64,000 bases of DNA from Callipepla californica brunnescens. Lineage: Eukaryota; Chordata; Aves; Galliformes; Odontophoridae. Both the position numbers and the translations under genes were made by a program. Location: assembly GCA_023055505.1 (NCBI GenBank), contig JALIRH010000001.1, positions 9,426,467-9,490,466 on the forward strand. Reading direction: 5' to 3'. Below are positions 13,501-27,300 of the stretch, in pieces. Under the pieces are notes generated by a model, which was given only the letters and a program-made list of their open reading frames with translations, was not told the DNA's origin and did not search any database. How positions within the stretch are numbered: the stretch's first letter is position 1; every line of letters begins with the position of its first letter.

Positions 13501-16500
13501 TCTGTGAAATTTTCAAAGGTTGGGTCTGCAACATATGTAAATGAATGGCTCTCATTTTTTACAACCAACTGATAATGATCCATTAGAATAATAGTGGTAA
13601 TGTTATAGTTTTCTGGGTCTTCCAATATTGGTAGTGAAGAAAAAATCACAGTGGTTTCATTAAGTCTCGTAACACAGTTTCCAATGAACTACAAGAAACA
13701 AGACAAGAAGAACATGAACATTAGAGTTTGACAGGTTGTTATACATAAATGTTGATAACTTCACCACACTGTAGAAATAAAGACACTGAAGTTGTATCCT
13801 CTTCATTCAGCAAAAATAACACAGTACGTAGTACTTGCTAAAAAGAAAAAAATAATGCCAGAACAAATTGTTGATTCATTATGTTCTAACAGCAGCCCCC
13901 AGAAAACAAAACAAAACAAAACAAAACAAAACAAAACAAAACAAAACAAAACAAAACAAAACAAAACAAAACAAAACAAAACAAAACAGCTCACTTTCCA
14001 TTGCCTCCAGATTCTGTGGCTCTGGACAACACTGGGCTTATATCAGTAAATTGCTCTAAGATTAAGAGGTTAACAGGGGAATTTTAGTCCAGATAATCTT
14101 CTGTACCATTAAGTATCTCAAATAGGTTCTTCTTACTGACCCTGTAGAATATGTTACTGAAATTCAAGATATTACAAAGTGAATTTCTGAATAAAATTTA
14201 CTAATTGCCACTCATCTATGCAAGGTGACAACTCTGTTGATCTGTCCCTCACCTCACTCCCAATTACATACGTGTTCTTATCCTACAAACTCCTTCAGTC
14301 ATTCACTTACACAAACCACAGCCAACAACACTAACACGCACAGCCAATGGCACTAACATGAACTCTTCAAATTTCCTCTATTAAGACCTCAGTTTCTCAC
14401 TTAGAGAAATCAAATGCCATTCGATAGCTTCTCTCCTAAAGATTGATATTGCTACAAAAATGGAAGTAAAACAAAAGATGAAAAAGAAGATTAAAAAAAA
14501 ACAAGAGTATGAAGTATAAGTAATGTAGACTTAAGCTAAAAAGTTGAGGAGATGCTGAGCATACACGAGGAGGGGCAGAAAGATACGTGAATAAATTATG
14601 ACAAAAAAGCTAAATAGTTTAAGATTGTGCTGGGATTTAAGGTAACCAAGTTTCACAGTTCACACTGTGAAATGTAGGCAGTTTTCCTCTTAAAATTCTG
14701 AAAGGATAAGGATCCAAAATCCAGCTGGCTTTGGCATACTCAAAAAGTTGAACCACACGGAAAACCCTAGAAATACAGATTAACAACTCTATAGTTATTT
14801 TTGAAAGTGAGCCACATGACAGTCTTAGAGTGAAAAGCTAGCCTTAAAAAAAGACTTAAAACACATTCTTACTGGAAGATTGTTTTTTAAGTTCTCGATC
14901 TTAGTATTAAATTGCAATCTTCGTGAGAGGAGTGGGAGATTGAGACCTACAGATAATGTCAGTTCTTAACATTACATGCAAGAAATGCTTGTTTTCTTTT
15001 TTAACTTTATTTATTTTTCATGTCTTTTTTGGGGGAACATGATATAAATGGAATATGCTTAAAGAAAGAAAGAGAAGATTTTTTTTCTTGATCTGTGAGA
15101 AAATGAAAGGCACCAACTGTGCAAAGCCAACAATGCAATACTGTAGGAATTTCAGACAAATTTCTAAAGTTTTCAAGGGAGGAGAAAGACAAAGACAAAT
15201 TATACCACTTTCAAATTTTGAAATATATCCAGTTTACCATTCAAAGCTTAGTTCTTCCATCCTTATTCATTCTGAATGAAAATAATTTTAAAGCAGAAGA
15301 TTACAAGGTGCAAGTAAATATAAGTCAAGATGGCAGGAGGGGGCTGTTCTTAAACTGAGATCCAGAACAGACCCAGAAGCCTGTTCAAACATCACTCTGC
15401 CTTAAGCCCACTGAATTCAAGTGGGCAAGCTCAAATGCATTTTCTTTCAGTGTATTATATGTTATCCATCCATTGTGATGCCCGTAGAGAGATGAAAGAA
15501 AATTACCATTTTGGAATTCAGTTTGCCTGCTTCCAGATGCTCCGCATGTACCATCAGTGAGAAACTCTGGATGAGTTCAAACCCAGTTCCAGTTACTGTA
15601 ATATTTCTCCCTCCACTGAAAGAAAAATTAATAAAGAATTCAAGTAATTGGCAAAATACTACACTTATAAACTACTTTATCCTGCAGTACTACAACTTCC
15701 ACTGAAAACAGTTACGCAATGGCTACATGACATGTAGATATTCTACACAAAGAATTTCCTATAAGGCTATTGATGACAACAGCACTTAAAAACAGTCATG
15801 TCAAATTATTTTTAAAATAGCAGAATAGAAAAGTGCAAGTCATTTTATCAGCAGCTTTTCAATGATGCCTACTTTTGTGTGCCTTACTTCTGCTATGTTT
15901 TTGTTAAAATCAGTCCACCTACCACACACCGAGATAAAGGTGAGCATATTTTCCACAGATCTGCAGGGAACTGGCTTCCCTATTCCTTTTCATTTGCAAC
16001 ATATTCTTTAGAAGAGAATGCATTCACATAAGAAGAAGAATGCATGCAAGTGGCCAGTGGGAATTGAAGACTTCTAAGTAACACAGATTGAGAAGGATAG
16101 CAATCCTCAGAGCAATCCATTAAAATAAGGTTCAGTTCATAAGGAGGAAAAAAAAAGTATTTTAAATACCCTGGAGTAAATCACTAGTGATCTCTCAAAG
16201 AACCCTTGAGGCCCCAAAACCACCCAAGCAAAAATCAAAAGCAAGAATTCAAAACACATAAAATTTTACATAAGCAATTACTCCATGTACTAGAAGGCAG
16301 GTACCAATTTCTTTCAGAGAAGTCATGGCCAATTTTATTTTTATTATCCCATTTTAAGGTCATGATCTTATACTTTTTTCCTGAAAGGAAGTGGAAACAT
16401 CTCTACTCCTCTTTCTGTTAACTGTGCTCAACAGGCAATAGGTTTAACAAGAGAAGTGTAGAGTCTTGCACTTAGGGAGGAATAACTGCATGCATCAGTT

Positions 16501-19500
16501 CAGGCTGGGGGATGACCTGCTGGACAGGAGCTCTGAGGAGAGGGACCTGGGGGTCCTACTGGACGACAGGTTGACCATGAGCCAGCAATGTGCCCTGGTG
16601 GACGGGAAGGCCAATAGGATCCTGGGGTGCATTAAAAGGAGCGTGGACAGCAGGTCAAGGGAGGTGATCCTCTCCCTCTACTCTGCTCTGGTGGGACCTT
16701 ATCTGGAGTACTGTGTCCAACTCTGGGCTCCCTGGTACAAAAAAGACTGGGATCTCCTTGAAGGAGTCCAGCAGAGGGCTACAAAGATGGAAAAGGGTCT
16801 GGAGCATCTTTCTTATGAGGAAAGGCTGAGAGACCTGGGTCTGTTCAGCATTGAGAAAAGAAGACTCAGAGGGGATCTGATCCACATCTATATGTATATA
16901 AGGTGTGGGAGGCAAAGGGATGAGGCTGGACTCTTCTCAGCAGTGTGGTGATAGGACGAGAGGAAATGGCCACAAACTGATGCATAGGAAGTTTCACACA
17001 AATGTTCGTGGGGATTTCTTCACAGTGCAGTGGTGGAGCACTGGCACAGGCTTGCACAGAGAGGTGGTAGAATCTCCTTCTCTGAAGATGTTCAAGACCC
17101 ACCTGGAAACTACCTGTGCAACCTGGCCTAGGGAGCTGCTTTGGCAGAGGCTTTGGACTCAGTCTCTAGAGGTCCCTTCCAACCCCTACAATTCTGTGAT
17201 TCTGTGAATGGTCAGAATACTAGGGAACAGCAGAGACAAGCACGAGGAAAGGCCACAGCTTGTCCCTGAACCAGTTGCAGAATTAGTCTCAAAATCAGAG
17301 GTATGACAAGAAGATAAATGCTTTCCAATCTTGCTGCTAACAGTAGAACAGCCTACTTTTGGTTTCACAATTGATACTACGTCAGCATTCTTCCAGAAGG
17401 AATGTTGTATTGAATGAACAGATACCAGCTGGAATGTTAAGTGGGTATCAATACAGGACAAACCACTCCTTTTAAAAGCCTTACAGAATCCTGATGTAGA
17501 TTTCTTAAAGATACCACTTTCCTCACAGGACAAAAATAAGATAAGCCATAACATTCCTCTGTTTCCAGCTTTCTTATTATAAGCTGAACAGAAGAACGGC
17601 TGGAAACCTTTTGGTTATAAACTTTTTATACTTTCAGATGATGATCTTTCCTGTAGAGAGGGTAAACACTTCTAAGCAATATAAAGATAATGTTGCTTGA
17701 CCTCTTTCTGAAATGTTTCAGATTCCTCTCTTTGATACATGTTTGTTTAAAAGAAGCTCACTACCTTTTCTGGTTTCAGTATTTAGCTTTGAAGTGATTG
17801 AAATTTGAGGTAAACAAAATACTTTTAACATCAGCTGTGGTTAAGAATGTTCACAACCTTTATGTTTGTGACTATGGTAGTTTTTATATCAAATTGTTCT
17901 ATATGGAGGAAAAGCTATAACATACTGTAACCCAATTGTAAATGAAGTTATGGCAAACATTTAATTACCTGCTGAAGCTATTTACTGGCTTGAACTTGGT
18001 GACAGTAGGATTCTCACTGTATGAAAACTGCACTGGTACGACAATTTTTGTTTCCCCATAGTGCATTGTGACTCCAACAGCTTCAACCTTGCTATTATGT
18101 CCTGTAACGCAAACAATCTCATCTCCAAATTCAGTGCTAGATTGCAGAAGATAAAGAAAAGAAAATATCTTCAGTTACTAACATTACTGTGATCTGTATT
18201 CTTTACCATAGTACCTCATAATAACAACAATAAAAAGCCCTATTTTTGCTACGCATTAAGTAATTGCACGAGTAGGCAACATTTTCTCCAGATCATGTAG
18301 AGTTTTTAACTGGATATAAAAAGAATAGTGTACAAACACAATGTGATGTCAACACACTTCATCTCACTCAATTCTTCTGGGGGGAGAGGAGGGCAGCAAT
18401 TAATAAAAGGATCATGAATTGAGAGGAACAAGTCAAGGGGCACAATGGGATTAAAAAAGTGTATATGTATATGGAACCACTGAAAAGATGTTGAGTGAGA
18501 TCTTGGCCAGATTTGGAGCAGCCAGTCAAGCTGAGTGAGCTGAAACTGTAAAATTCTTTGCATAACTGAGTACTTCAACTTTGCTCATTTTTGCAGCTGC
18601 CTCTTATAGCTGAAGCCTCTGAGTGAGCTTCTGTCTGAACTTCACGTGCAGAACCACACTGCACAGCATGAGTCACTATCAGTAAGAAATAGACAATAGA
18701 TTTATGTAATTTCTAAACACCAGAAAAAGTTGGTGCTTTGTTAGGATACAACTCTGTATTGTTATGCAGGGTACGTACACATTGCAAGGCTGGCTACCGA
18801 GAAAAACACGAACATCCTTCTTGGAACCAGTTGCCAGGTTCATACCAGTGATGGTAAGTGTGGTTCCACCTGCCTGTGGACCACTTTGAGGTCTTATTCC
18901 AGTGGGGTGAGGGTCCTGCAAAGAGAAAGTGATCAAACTACTTAAAAAAATTAAAATGAAATTTACAACAGTATTAACTGGTATAACAGATAATAGTTGT
19001 TTAATATTATTACCTGAAAAAAAAAAAAAAAGATTAAAATAATGAAGGACAAGTCTCCTCAAATAAAAGTATATCATTACTCATGGTGAGTGAAGGAGGA
19101 AGTAATGTGATGTGAATGTACCAATATTTTCTTCATACTTTACTTCTTTATAAGGCTTAGAATGAACTTAAATTTCCTATTTGCAATAGTTAGAGTTAAC
19201 TGCCATTAAATCTGTGTGAGCTTCATGTTGAATTTTCTGTTTTCATACTTAAGATGTCCTTATGGATGAACCTACCTTCACCTTCCCTTACCCTTTCCTA
19301 CATTCTACATTGCTGATGGGAGAGACAGAACAAGTTTTTCAGAACTGATACTATACAAGAAGAACATTAAGATCCCATTTATCTTGTAAGTCTTTAAATT
19401 GCAGTAAAAGAGCATTATCTCTTTCTTGACCAAGCTTGCAGAGAAAAAAAACAAACAAACAACAACAACAAAAAAACATTAAACTTTTCTTTATACACTT

Positions 19501-21279
19501 AGAAGCCTGGAAAGGATTTGTTAAAATCAATTGAAACAAGCTTCAAATTGTCATGAAATTTTTCAGAAATTAAAATTTTTCAAGTAAGTTCACTCCTTTT
19601 GTTCTCAATTCATTCTTTGTTTCTATGACTGCATTCCCAGAGATATGACAAATACTATAAATTAACGGTGAAGGCTTTTCATGAGAAGTACAATTTAATT
19701 ACTTCATCCCTAAGTAGTCCCTACTCCCAGTTGAGAAAATCATTGCCATTCAGGACAACTCTGAATTAAGAGTGTGAGTGAAGCCATGGAAGTGGCTTGA
19801 GATCACCCAGCCTGGCTTCAGCACGTGCTACTTGCCAACTTGCTACAATGAGAGATGATGGTGAAGTCCAGCCTTGGGGCTATGCTCTGTGCAGCATATA
19901 CAATATGGTCAACAGTGAGGGGACCTGGCAGGTCACACTGATGTTGGACTTGGTGGCCTTGAAGGTCTTTTCCAAACTAGATGATTCTATGATTCTATGA
20001 ATAAAACAAGAGCAAAGACATCTAAGGACTTCCCTTGCTGATGAAGGTTTACCTGATCACCATTACATTGCATAGATGCCCACTTGGTGAACATGCTGAG
20101 AGGAGGGAAGGCCATGCTCAGAAACAGTTTTGCTGACTAATCACATAGCAAAAAGCTTTCCTTTTTGTTATTTTGCTCACAGACAGACTGCCATCTCTGT
20201 GTCAGCTTGCAGCTACAAACACAACAGTTTGTGAATGGCTGGTAGAAGAAGGAACGGTGTACTGGAGTTTGGCTAAAAGCTCAGTGAGCCATTGATAGTT
20301 TTCTGACAAATAGCAGGGATTTGTACAAATGCATTCTGCTGACCTTGTGATTACTTGATAAATTTGTTTTATTGAAGCACTGATATTATAGAAACATAGA
20401 GAATTTGTACTCGCTGTGCTTGTTATATACTTTCATGTCTGAGCAACTTCCCTCTGAAGGAATGCATCACGGTTCAGCACACTTCACAAATCCACAATGA
20501 CAACTGTAATTTGCTCTCAAGTCATTGAGCTTTAGGAATATGCTTTAACACTAATTGGGTGTCAATTGCTTTTCTTCCCTAAGAGAAATCTGTTTGTAAA
20601 CCCTTCACTTCTCAAGATGTACGATGCTACAGCACGTGACTGCTCTCATGAACTAACCTCTGATTTCTTTTTAATTTAATACATCACTTGAGTTACAACA
20701 TTTTATGTAAGGAATTTACTCAAAGTAATTTTTAAGCATAGTTTAAATAAAAGGGAACATTGATTCAACATAATAGAGTTGACTAAAACTGCTTACTTAG
20801 ATCTATACAACCCTCTCTGTGCATACTCTTCTTCAGATTTAATTGCTTGCTGATTTAACCTAAATTGAAATTACACTAGGGTAAATAAAAGATTTGAGTA
20901 GGTCAGTTTTAAAAGTCACATCTAAAGCTTAAATTAACATGTCCAGATCCGCTCTTCACAGAAAAGCTCATTAGCACTTTTTTTAAACACAATTTTGTTG
21001 ATTAAAAATACTACAATCGAAATTGTATCACTCATAAAATTTTACCAAACAACTTACATTTAACCTTAAAAGATAGGTAGAAAACTATGCTTTTTATTAA
21101 CTTCAGATTAAGTTTTAATCACTATGAAATGTTAAGTATATTGGACCACTATCACTATACCATATCCAGTAAAAATCCACAGCAACAGATAGATGTGGAA
21201 GGGACAGCTTCCAGAAGTCAGTATTCCTTGAGAACTACTAAAAAATTAGTGGACAAATTCTATACCACTCTACCTCAGG

Positions 21280-21323
<44 letters not shown>

Positions 21324-24300
21324 TTTATATTGTGTATCTTTTTCTTCTAAACTCTACCTGCCAATCTTTTATACAAAGATGTTAAATAATTTCACCATTA
21401 AAGCTCAGTTGGGATATGTGATCTGTAACTCTGTCAGGGCAACAGTTGGTTCAGTTGCTAACAATCAGCAAATAGCAAGCAAGTCATGAACTCAAAGCAG
21501 AATCATTAAGAACCAATTTCTGTGGTACCTTTTATTGACTGCCTACATCTGCTTCTTCGTGAGTAACACAACAGCAGTGTGGAAGCAGAACAAGTACCTG
21601 TTCCACTTTCCCCAGAATTTCCTGTTTTTAGTAGAAAGATTCTGGCTCTGCTAACAGTTGAAAAGCTAAAAGGAGATGGAGCCAGGCTTTTTGCAGTGGT
21701 GCCCAGGGCCAATTCCAAAAGGCAACTGGAATCTGCTCTGGGTGTCTCTGCTTGTGGAAGAGTTGCACCACTTGGTTCCAGAGGTCCCTGCCAACCCCAT
21801 ACATTTTGTGATTCTGTGTCATTTTGTGATAACCCAGCAATGACAAAAAAGAGAACATGCTACACCCAGACCTCTCCCCACTTCCACAACACAGCTGCAA
21901 CATGGAGCCAGCACATCTCAGTTTCATTTCAGGTTAATGAACAGTTCAGGCCAATAATTGCTATGGTAGCTTCCGAGGAATGGACGAGTTACGTTTAACC
22001 CTTATTTTCTCTTTAATCACCAGTTTTTACAGCAATCCTCAAAGGGCTATTTTAAAACAGCTTTATTCAAAGTATTCATATTTAACCTATTTAAACTAAT
22101 TTTGAAAATACCAAGAGCACCCTGGGGACTCTGGGGACCAAAATAATGTGGACATCTTGTAAAGATGATCTAATAAGGAGAAGCCAAACTAGGCTCTGTG
22201 TGCAAAGGAATTTTCAGGATGACTACTAAAACAAAGCATCAGCAGTAACAGACTGTTACCATAAACTTGACAGGAAAATGATTTCAGTAATTCTAATTTG
22301 CTGTTACCTGTTTCACAGTTTTTTCCTTTTCCTTTTCTGTTCTGTTTTTCCTTTCCTTTTAAAGACCTTCCAGAAAACTAAGTAGCTTAAATAAATGATT
22401 GAGATTTTTAACCATTTTAATAAACATTTTATTGCGCTACGAGCAAGCTTTAGTGCTCTTCTAAAATCTTCATGGATGGCTCAAAGCACAAAGCTGCAGC
22501 CCACCTGCTGGTCTTCTTTGAGTATCAACAAAGAAAGTGTAGCTCACCTAAATGCTTAGCCAGAAAGCATCTATCAGAAATACAGTTATGAAGACAAGAT
22601 TGTCTGGAGAATATATTTTTCCTTCACTGCTAACCTGGTTTGAATGCTGCTTTTACCAAGAAGCAAGCCCCTTTCATTTGGGCTAAATCCTGGGCAGTGC
22701 TAAAAATTCAGCCACTACAACCTGCATTGATAAGCCCAGGACCCCAAGCGTTGTGAGATCTGCAATCCCACCTTTTCAAAATCCCCTCTAGGATTTCCTT
22801 TCTCCTAGTTTCTTCCCTTTTCTCATTTCAGTTCCTGAATCAAAAGCACTCCTGCACTCATAACAGATACTCCACTTCCATTTTCATTCCTCCGCATCTG
22901 CGTATCTGTTTGCTAAGTCAGAATGTGCCTCGGGGACGTCACACTTTCTGCAACATTGCACCACAGCGCTTGCTGCAATTATGATGTTAAGCAGAACATT
23001 TGATTATGCGTCCTATATGGAATTTATTGCAGCCTTGTAATAATTCTTCTGGAAAACATCAGCTCTTGTGAGGGTTTGGCAATGCTTCATTTCTCGTGGA
23101 CACAGCAACATTTAAACAACCTTACCACCACTAATTTAACCCTTGTTTTACAATTCCTTCAAGTGTAGAAAATCATAGTTTGTGTACGTTGTAGTCCCTT
23201 TCTTCTTTTGCTTGAAATGGGCAGATACTTTTTCAAGTTCCAGTGGTCTAGGTAGGACATATTTGGTCACTGGACAAATACCGTTCAAGTCTTCTGGATA
23301 TACCGTATCTGACTGAGCACAAACCTATTCTGCAATAATAGGTTTCCCCATGCCTGGGCTTTCTGACTGCCTGGTTTTTAAAAGCCTGCTCAGATGACCA
23401 CCAGTTGCTCAGTGGCCGGTCAAGGCATGTAGGTCATTGTGGATAACGGCAAAAATGCTAGCCAGATTGAGCTGCTGGCTATGCAGGAATTTGACCATTA
23501 GCCTTGGATGCAGGCTGTGTAAAGAAATAGGATATAGGAATAGGAAGCGATCGGGAACTGTTTTGTTCAGACTATTAAGAGTGCTTTGGGTTGTTAAGGT
23601 GTTTTGTCTTGAGGAATGTGGCCTTCTCCCAATCAGATCTTAGCGCGCGCAGCCTTTCTGTGTATATAAGTTTTGAGTTGTTGCTTAATAAAGTGAACAT
23701 TAGCTTGCATCAAGCTGGGTTCCCGTCCCTTCATTGCAGCAAATGGTGACCCCGACATTCGGGACTTTGGATAATCCGGCTGCAAGACCCCAAGAACTCT
23801 AGAATTAGCTGCTGAAAGGAAGCAGGACAACAAGGAATACCTTGAGAATCAGCTGCTGAAAGGAAGCAGGAAAACGGATCCGTACAATCACCTCCTCGCG
23901 ATTGGTAGGTGAGCTTGGGGTAACTATGAGAAATCACATATCTTGTGAAGAGCGGGACGTATTTTATATTATGCGGGATTTAATCTCGAAGCATGAAAAG
24001 ACTCTCTCTAGCGCTGACTTACACCTCATCTTGCAGTGGGTACGGGATAAAATCCCTGATACAGATTCTTCCACCATTTTCACGCTAGAATTATGGGATC
24101 GAGCTGGGGTTAAGTTGTGGGACGCATCCACGCAAGGCGATTCTGCTGCGCAGAAACTTTTAGCCCCTTGGAGAACTATTTTTGAGACTCTTAAATCTAA
24201 GGAATCTAAATCGTGTGCTCCTTCCCTTAGTATAGAGGGGGAATCCTCCTCTGATATGACTCCCTTGAGACCCCCTGTTTCAGCTGCTCCTATCCCCAAT

Positions 24301-27300
24301 CTCTCTGAGGTGATGCAGGCGTGCAGTCGTTTGGGAGCTGCAGATCACGGGTGTGAGGCAATGGCTGCTGCTTTTGCTGCCATAAATGTGGGGAGGCAGA
24401 GCCCCGCTTCCAGTCGGGTGGTGTATTTTGGATGTGGTATATTGGAGAGAGCTGTCTCCTTTCTGGGCGGGGCTGTGGGGGAGAACCTGGGGACGTTTCT
24501 ATCTGTCCGCGATGCCGGGGGGGGGGGACACACTTTTCCAGCCGGTGTCACTCGCGCTTTGGTTGACGGGGACGGTCGCCTTCGGGAGGCTCGGGGGGGC
24601 GCGGGGCGGCCCCGCGCTCCGACACGGGTTGCCGCGCCGAATGCTCAGACGGCCGCGCCTGCGACCCTGCCTGCGGTCTCGATGCCCTCGACGGGGGGAG
24701 CCCGGCTGTCTCAGAGGGCGCAGTTTTGGACTTGGCAACCTCACATACAGTAACACTGATTGATTCCTCCGTGCATTTATTAGATTCAAATGCTACTGGC
24801 CCATTACAACTTTAACAGGTTTATTCATTTTACCAGGGGTTATTGACTCTGATTCACAAATCATAAAAATTATGGCGTGGACACCCATGCCACCATGTAC
24901 TGTGGTAAAGGGTACCCGCATAGCCCAATTGATTCTTTTTCCAGCAATTACTAGCAATGGTGTATCCCAGGAAAAAAGAAAGGGGGGTTTTGGATCTACA
25001 GGACCCCCAGCTATTTTTTGGACACAATCTGTAACCTCGTCCAGACCGACCTTGCAATGTACTTTACAAAGAAACCAGCAACGAATTATCTTAACAGGAA
25101 TTTTGGACACAGGAGCTGATGTGACTGTCATCTCCCTATCCAAATGGCCACCCCTATCGTCTCTAACATCGTCATCACATACATTAGCAGGGGTGGGAGG
25201 TGCGAGGAACAGCCAGCAAAGCGCTGAATTTATCCAAATCAAAGGACGTGAGGATCGAATAGCTACCATCAAACCATTTGTGTTACCAATTCCAATGATA
25301 TTATGGGGCCGTGATGTTATGGCTCAGTGGGGAGTTACTATAAAGTCAGATTTTTTGAAGGGGCCATTGAGAGGCACAACACCCTTAAGCTAATATGGAA
25401 AACAGATACCCCTAGATGGGTGGATCAATGGCCCCTTCCGTTAGAAAAACTTTGCGCCCTCCAAGATTTAGTAGCAGAACAACTAGCAAAAGGACATATT
25501 GTACCTTCCACTAGTCCTTGGAACTCACCTGTATTTGTAATTAAGAAACAAACCGGTAAATGGCGCTTGCTCCATGACCTCAGAAAAATTAATGATGCTA
25601 TGGAAAATATGGGAGCCCTTCAACCAGGTCTCCCGTCTCCCACAATGATTCCCCGAGATTGGCATTTGACTGTTATTGATCTTAAAGACTGCTTCTTTAA
25701 TGTTCCATTACACCCTGATGACGCCCCTCGATTTGCATTTTCAGTTCCAAGCATCAACATGCAAGCCCCGTTGCAGAGATACCAGTGGGTTGTGCTGCCA
25801 CAAGGAATGAAAAATAGCCCCACAATTTGTCAGCGGTATGTAGCTAAAGTGCTTAGCCCCATTCGAGACACAATGCCAAATGTTTTATTGTATCATTATA
25901 TGGATGATATCTTAGTGGCTGCACAACATCACGAGATCATGGAGGAAGCTGTAGCCTTTGTTACAACTGCTGTTAATGCAGCAGGTTTCTGTATTGTACC
26001 TGAAAAAATTCAGAAGACACCACCATGGAAATATTTAGGCTGGCGCATTAGAGCCCAGACTGTAATTCCCTAGCCCTTACAAATACAAACTCATGTAAAA
26101 AATTTACATGATGTACAAAAATTGTTGGGAGCAATTAATTGGGTCCGACCACTGTTGGGTATCTCCAATGCGGATTTATATCCTCTTTTTGAACTCCTAA
26201 AAGGGTATTCTGATTTGCGCTCTCCCCGCAGTCTTGGCTCTGAAACTGCCAATGCTTTGCAAAAAGTCGCCACAGCTATCTCTAACAGACAAGCTCACCG
26301 GTGTGCCCCGGAGTTACCCTTTTTTCGTCTATTAGCACAACAAAAGGGGGGAATGGGAGCTTCCCCTCCTGAGGAGCGACTACATAAAGCTCTTTATGTT
26401 TTTAATTTCTTAAATTGTTCCCTGCTAGATGCTAATCCCCGACATTTTAGCTCGAACACCACATTTGAAATAAGAGTCAAGGCTCCGGTGTTAATTCGAG
26501 ACCCAGAAACAGGTATGATAATGGGGCCATACCCTCTTGTCACATGGGGGAGAGGTTATGCTTGTGTGTCCACAGAAAAAGGCCCCAGGTGGATTCCTGC
26601 GAAAAACGTGAAACCATACCGGGAGGAACAGATTTCTCCGACAACAAAAGAAAACACGACCGAAGAAGGATGAGACCAGCTGCTGCCATGGCTGTGAGGA
26701 TTTCGAAGGGATGTGCTGCATGAACCTATCAGATCACTCAATGTCAATTCAAGCAAGTATCAAGACCATACGGGAGACACACCACAAGAAAGGTTATGGA
26801 CTGTCCCTATATGGGTTCCAGTGTGATATGTCTGGCCTCATCTCAAGGCAAAAAATATCATCCAGCCTTCAAAATAAGATTGTGTGTTTCTTATTGTTTT
26901 GTAAATTGTTGTATTGTAAATAACTTATGCATGCCATAGTGAATGATGAAAAACAGCTGGATTACCCACTGGATGGTATATTAGTAACAACACAGGTCAT
27001 GTGTGATTTTCCTGTGTGTTACCAATGTAGGCTTTAGAATTAGAATTATTAGGTATTATTTAGGTTGTCATTAGCTATTATTTAGGTTATTGTGTGCTGC
27101 TTTTTCTATTTTTAGTGGTAGATTAAATATAAAAATGAACAGGATTTGATGTTTCCACTTTTGGAATTCATGGTTATTAGCATTTTTTAGAGAAAGCTAA
27201 CCTTAGTAGTTTATTGTTTTGCAAGCAGGTACTCCATTTGGGCTCTGTATCATGCACTGGCCACGCGGATACAGTGTACAAATGGAAGAAACCCTGCAGA

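Larger units (their letters stand above)
23926..24753 (+). pseudogene. gag: gag, truncated: matrix-like start, capsid mostly deleted
   Basis: I chose the ATG at 23926; a TTG eight codons upstream is in frame but lies across the splice donor. The first ~125 codons have betaretroviral matrix character ([19 protein letters not shown]). The second residue is Arg, not Gly, so there is no myristoylation signal. Codons ~125-150 ([20 protein letters not shown]) look like the far C-terminus of capsid, so almost all of capsid, including the major homology region, is gone. From about 24376 this frame stays open but is no longer the gag frame; the nucleocapsid motifs are in another frame. Confidence 0.8.

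Noticed and set aside
13903..13987. CRISPR-like array
   Set aside because: The repeats are contiguous pentamers without spacers, in a vertebrate genome.
13792..14059. Open frames encoding Asn-Lys-Thr-Lys-Gln repeats and their reverse
   Set aside because: They are translations of the AAAAC array, which contains no stop in several frames.
16466..16951. Host gene for the 161-codon frame
   Set aside because: The text is the C-terminal part of CR1 ORF2 followed by the CR1 tail, so it is a LINE fragment.
23902..23925. Earlier gag start at TTG 23902
   Set aside because: It is not an ATG, it spans the candidate splice donor, and the ATG at 23926 gives a normal matrix-like start.
24386..24763. Arg-rich 125-codon frame overlapping gag
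   Set aside because: It is a shadow of the GC-rich linker; the nucleocapsid and dUTPase motifs are in another frame.
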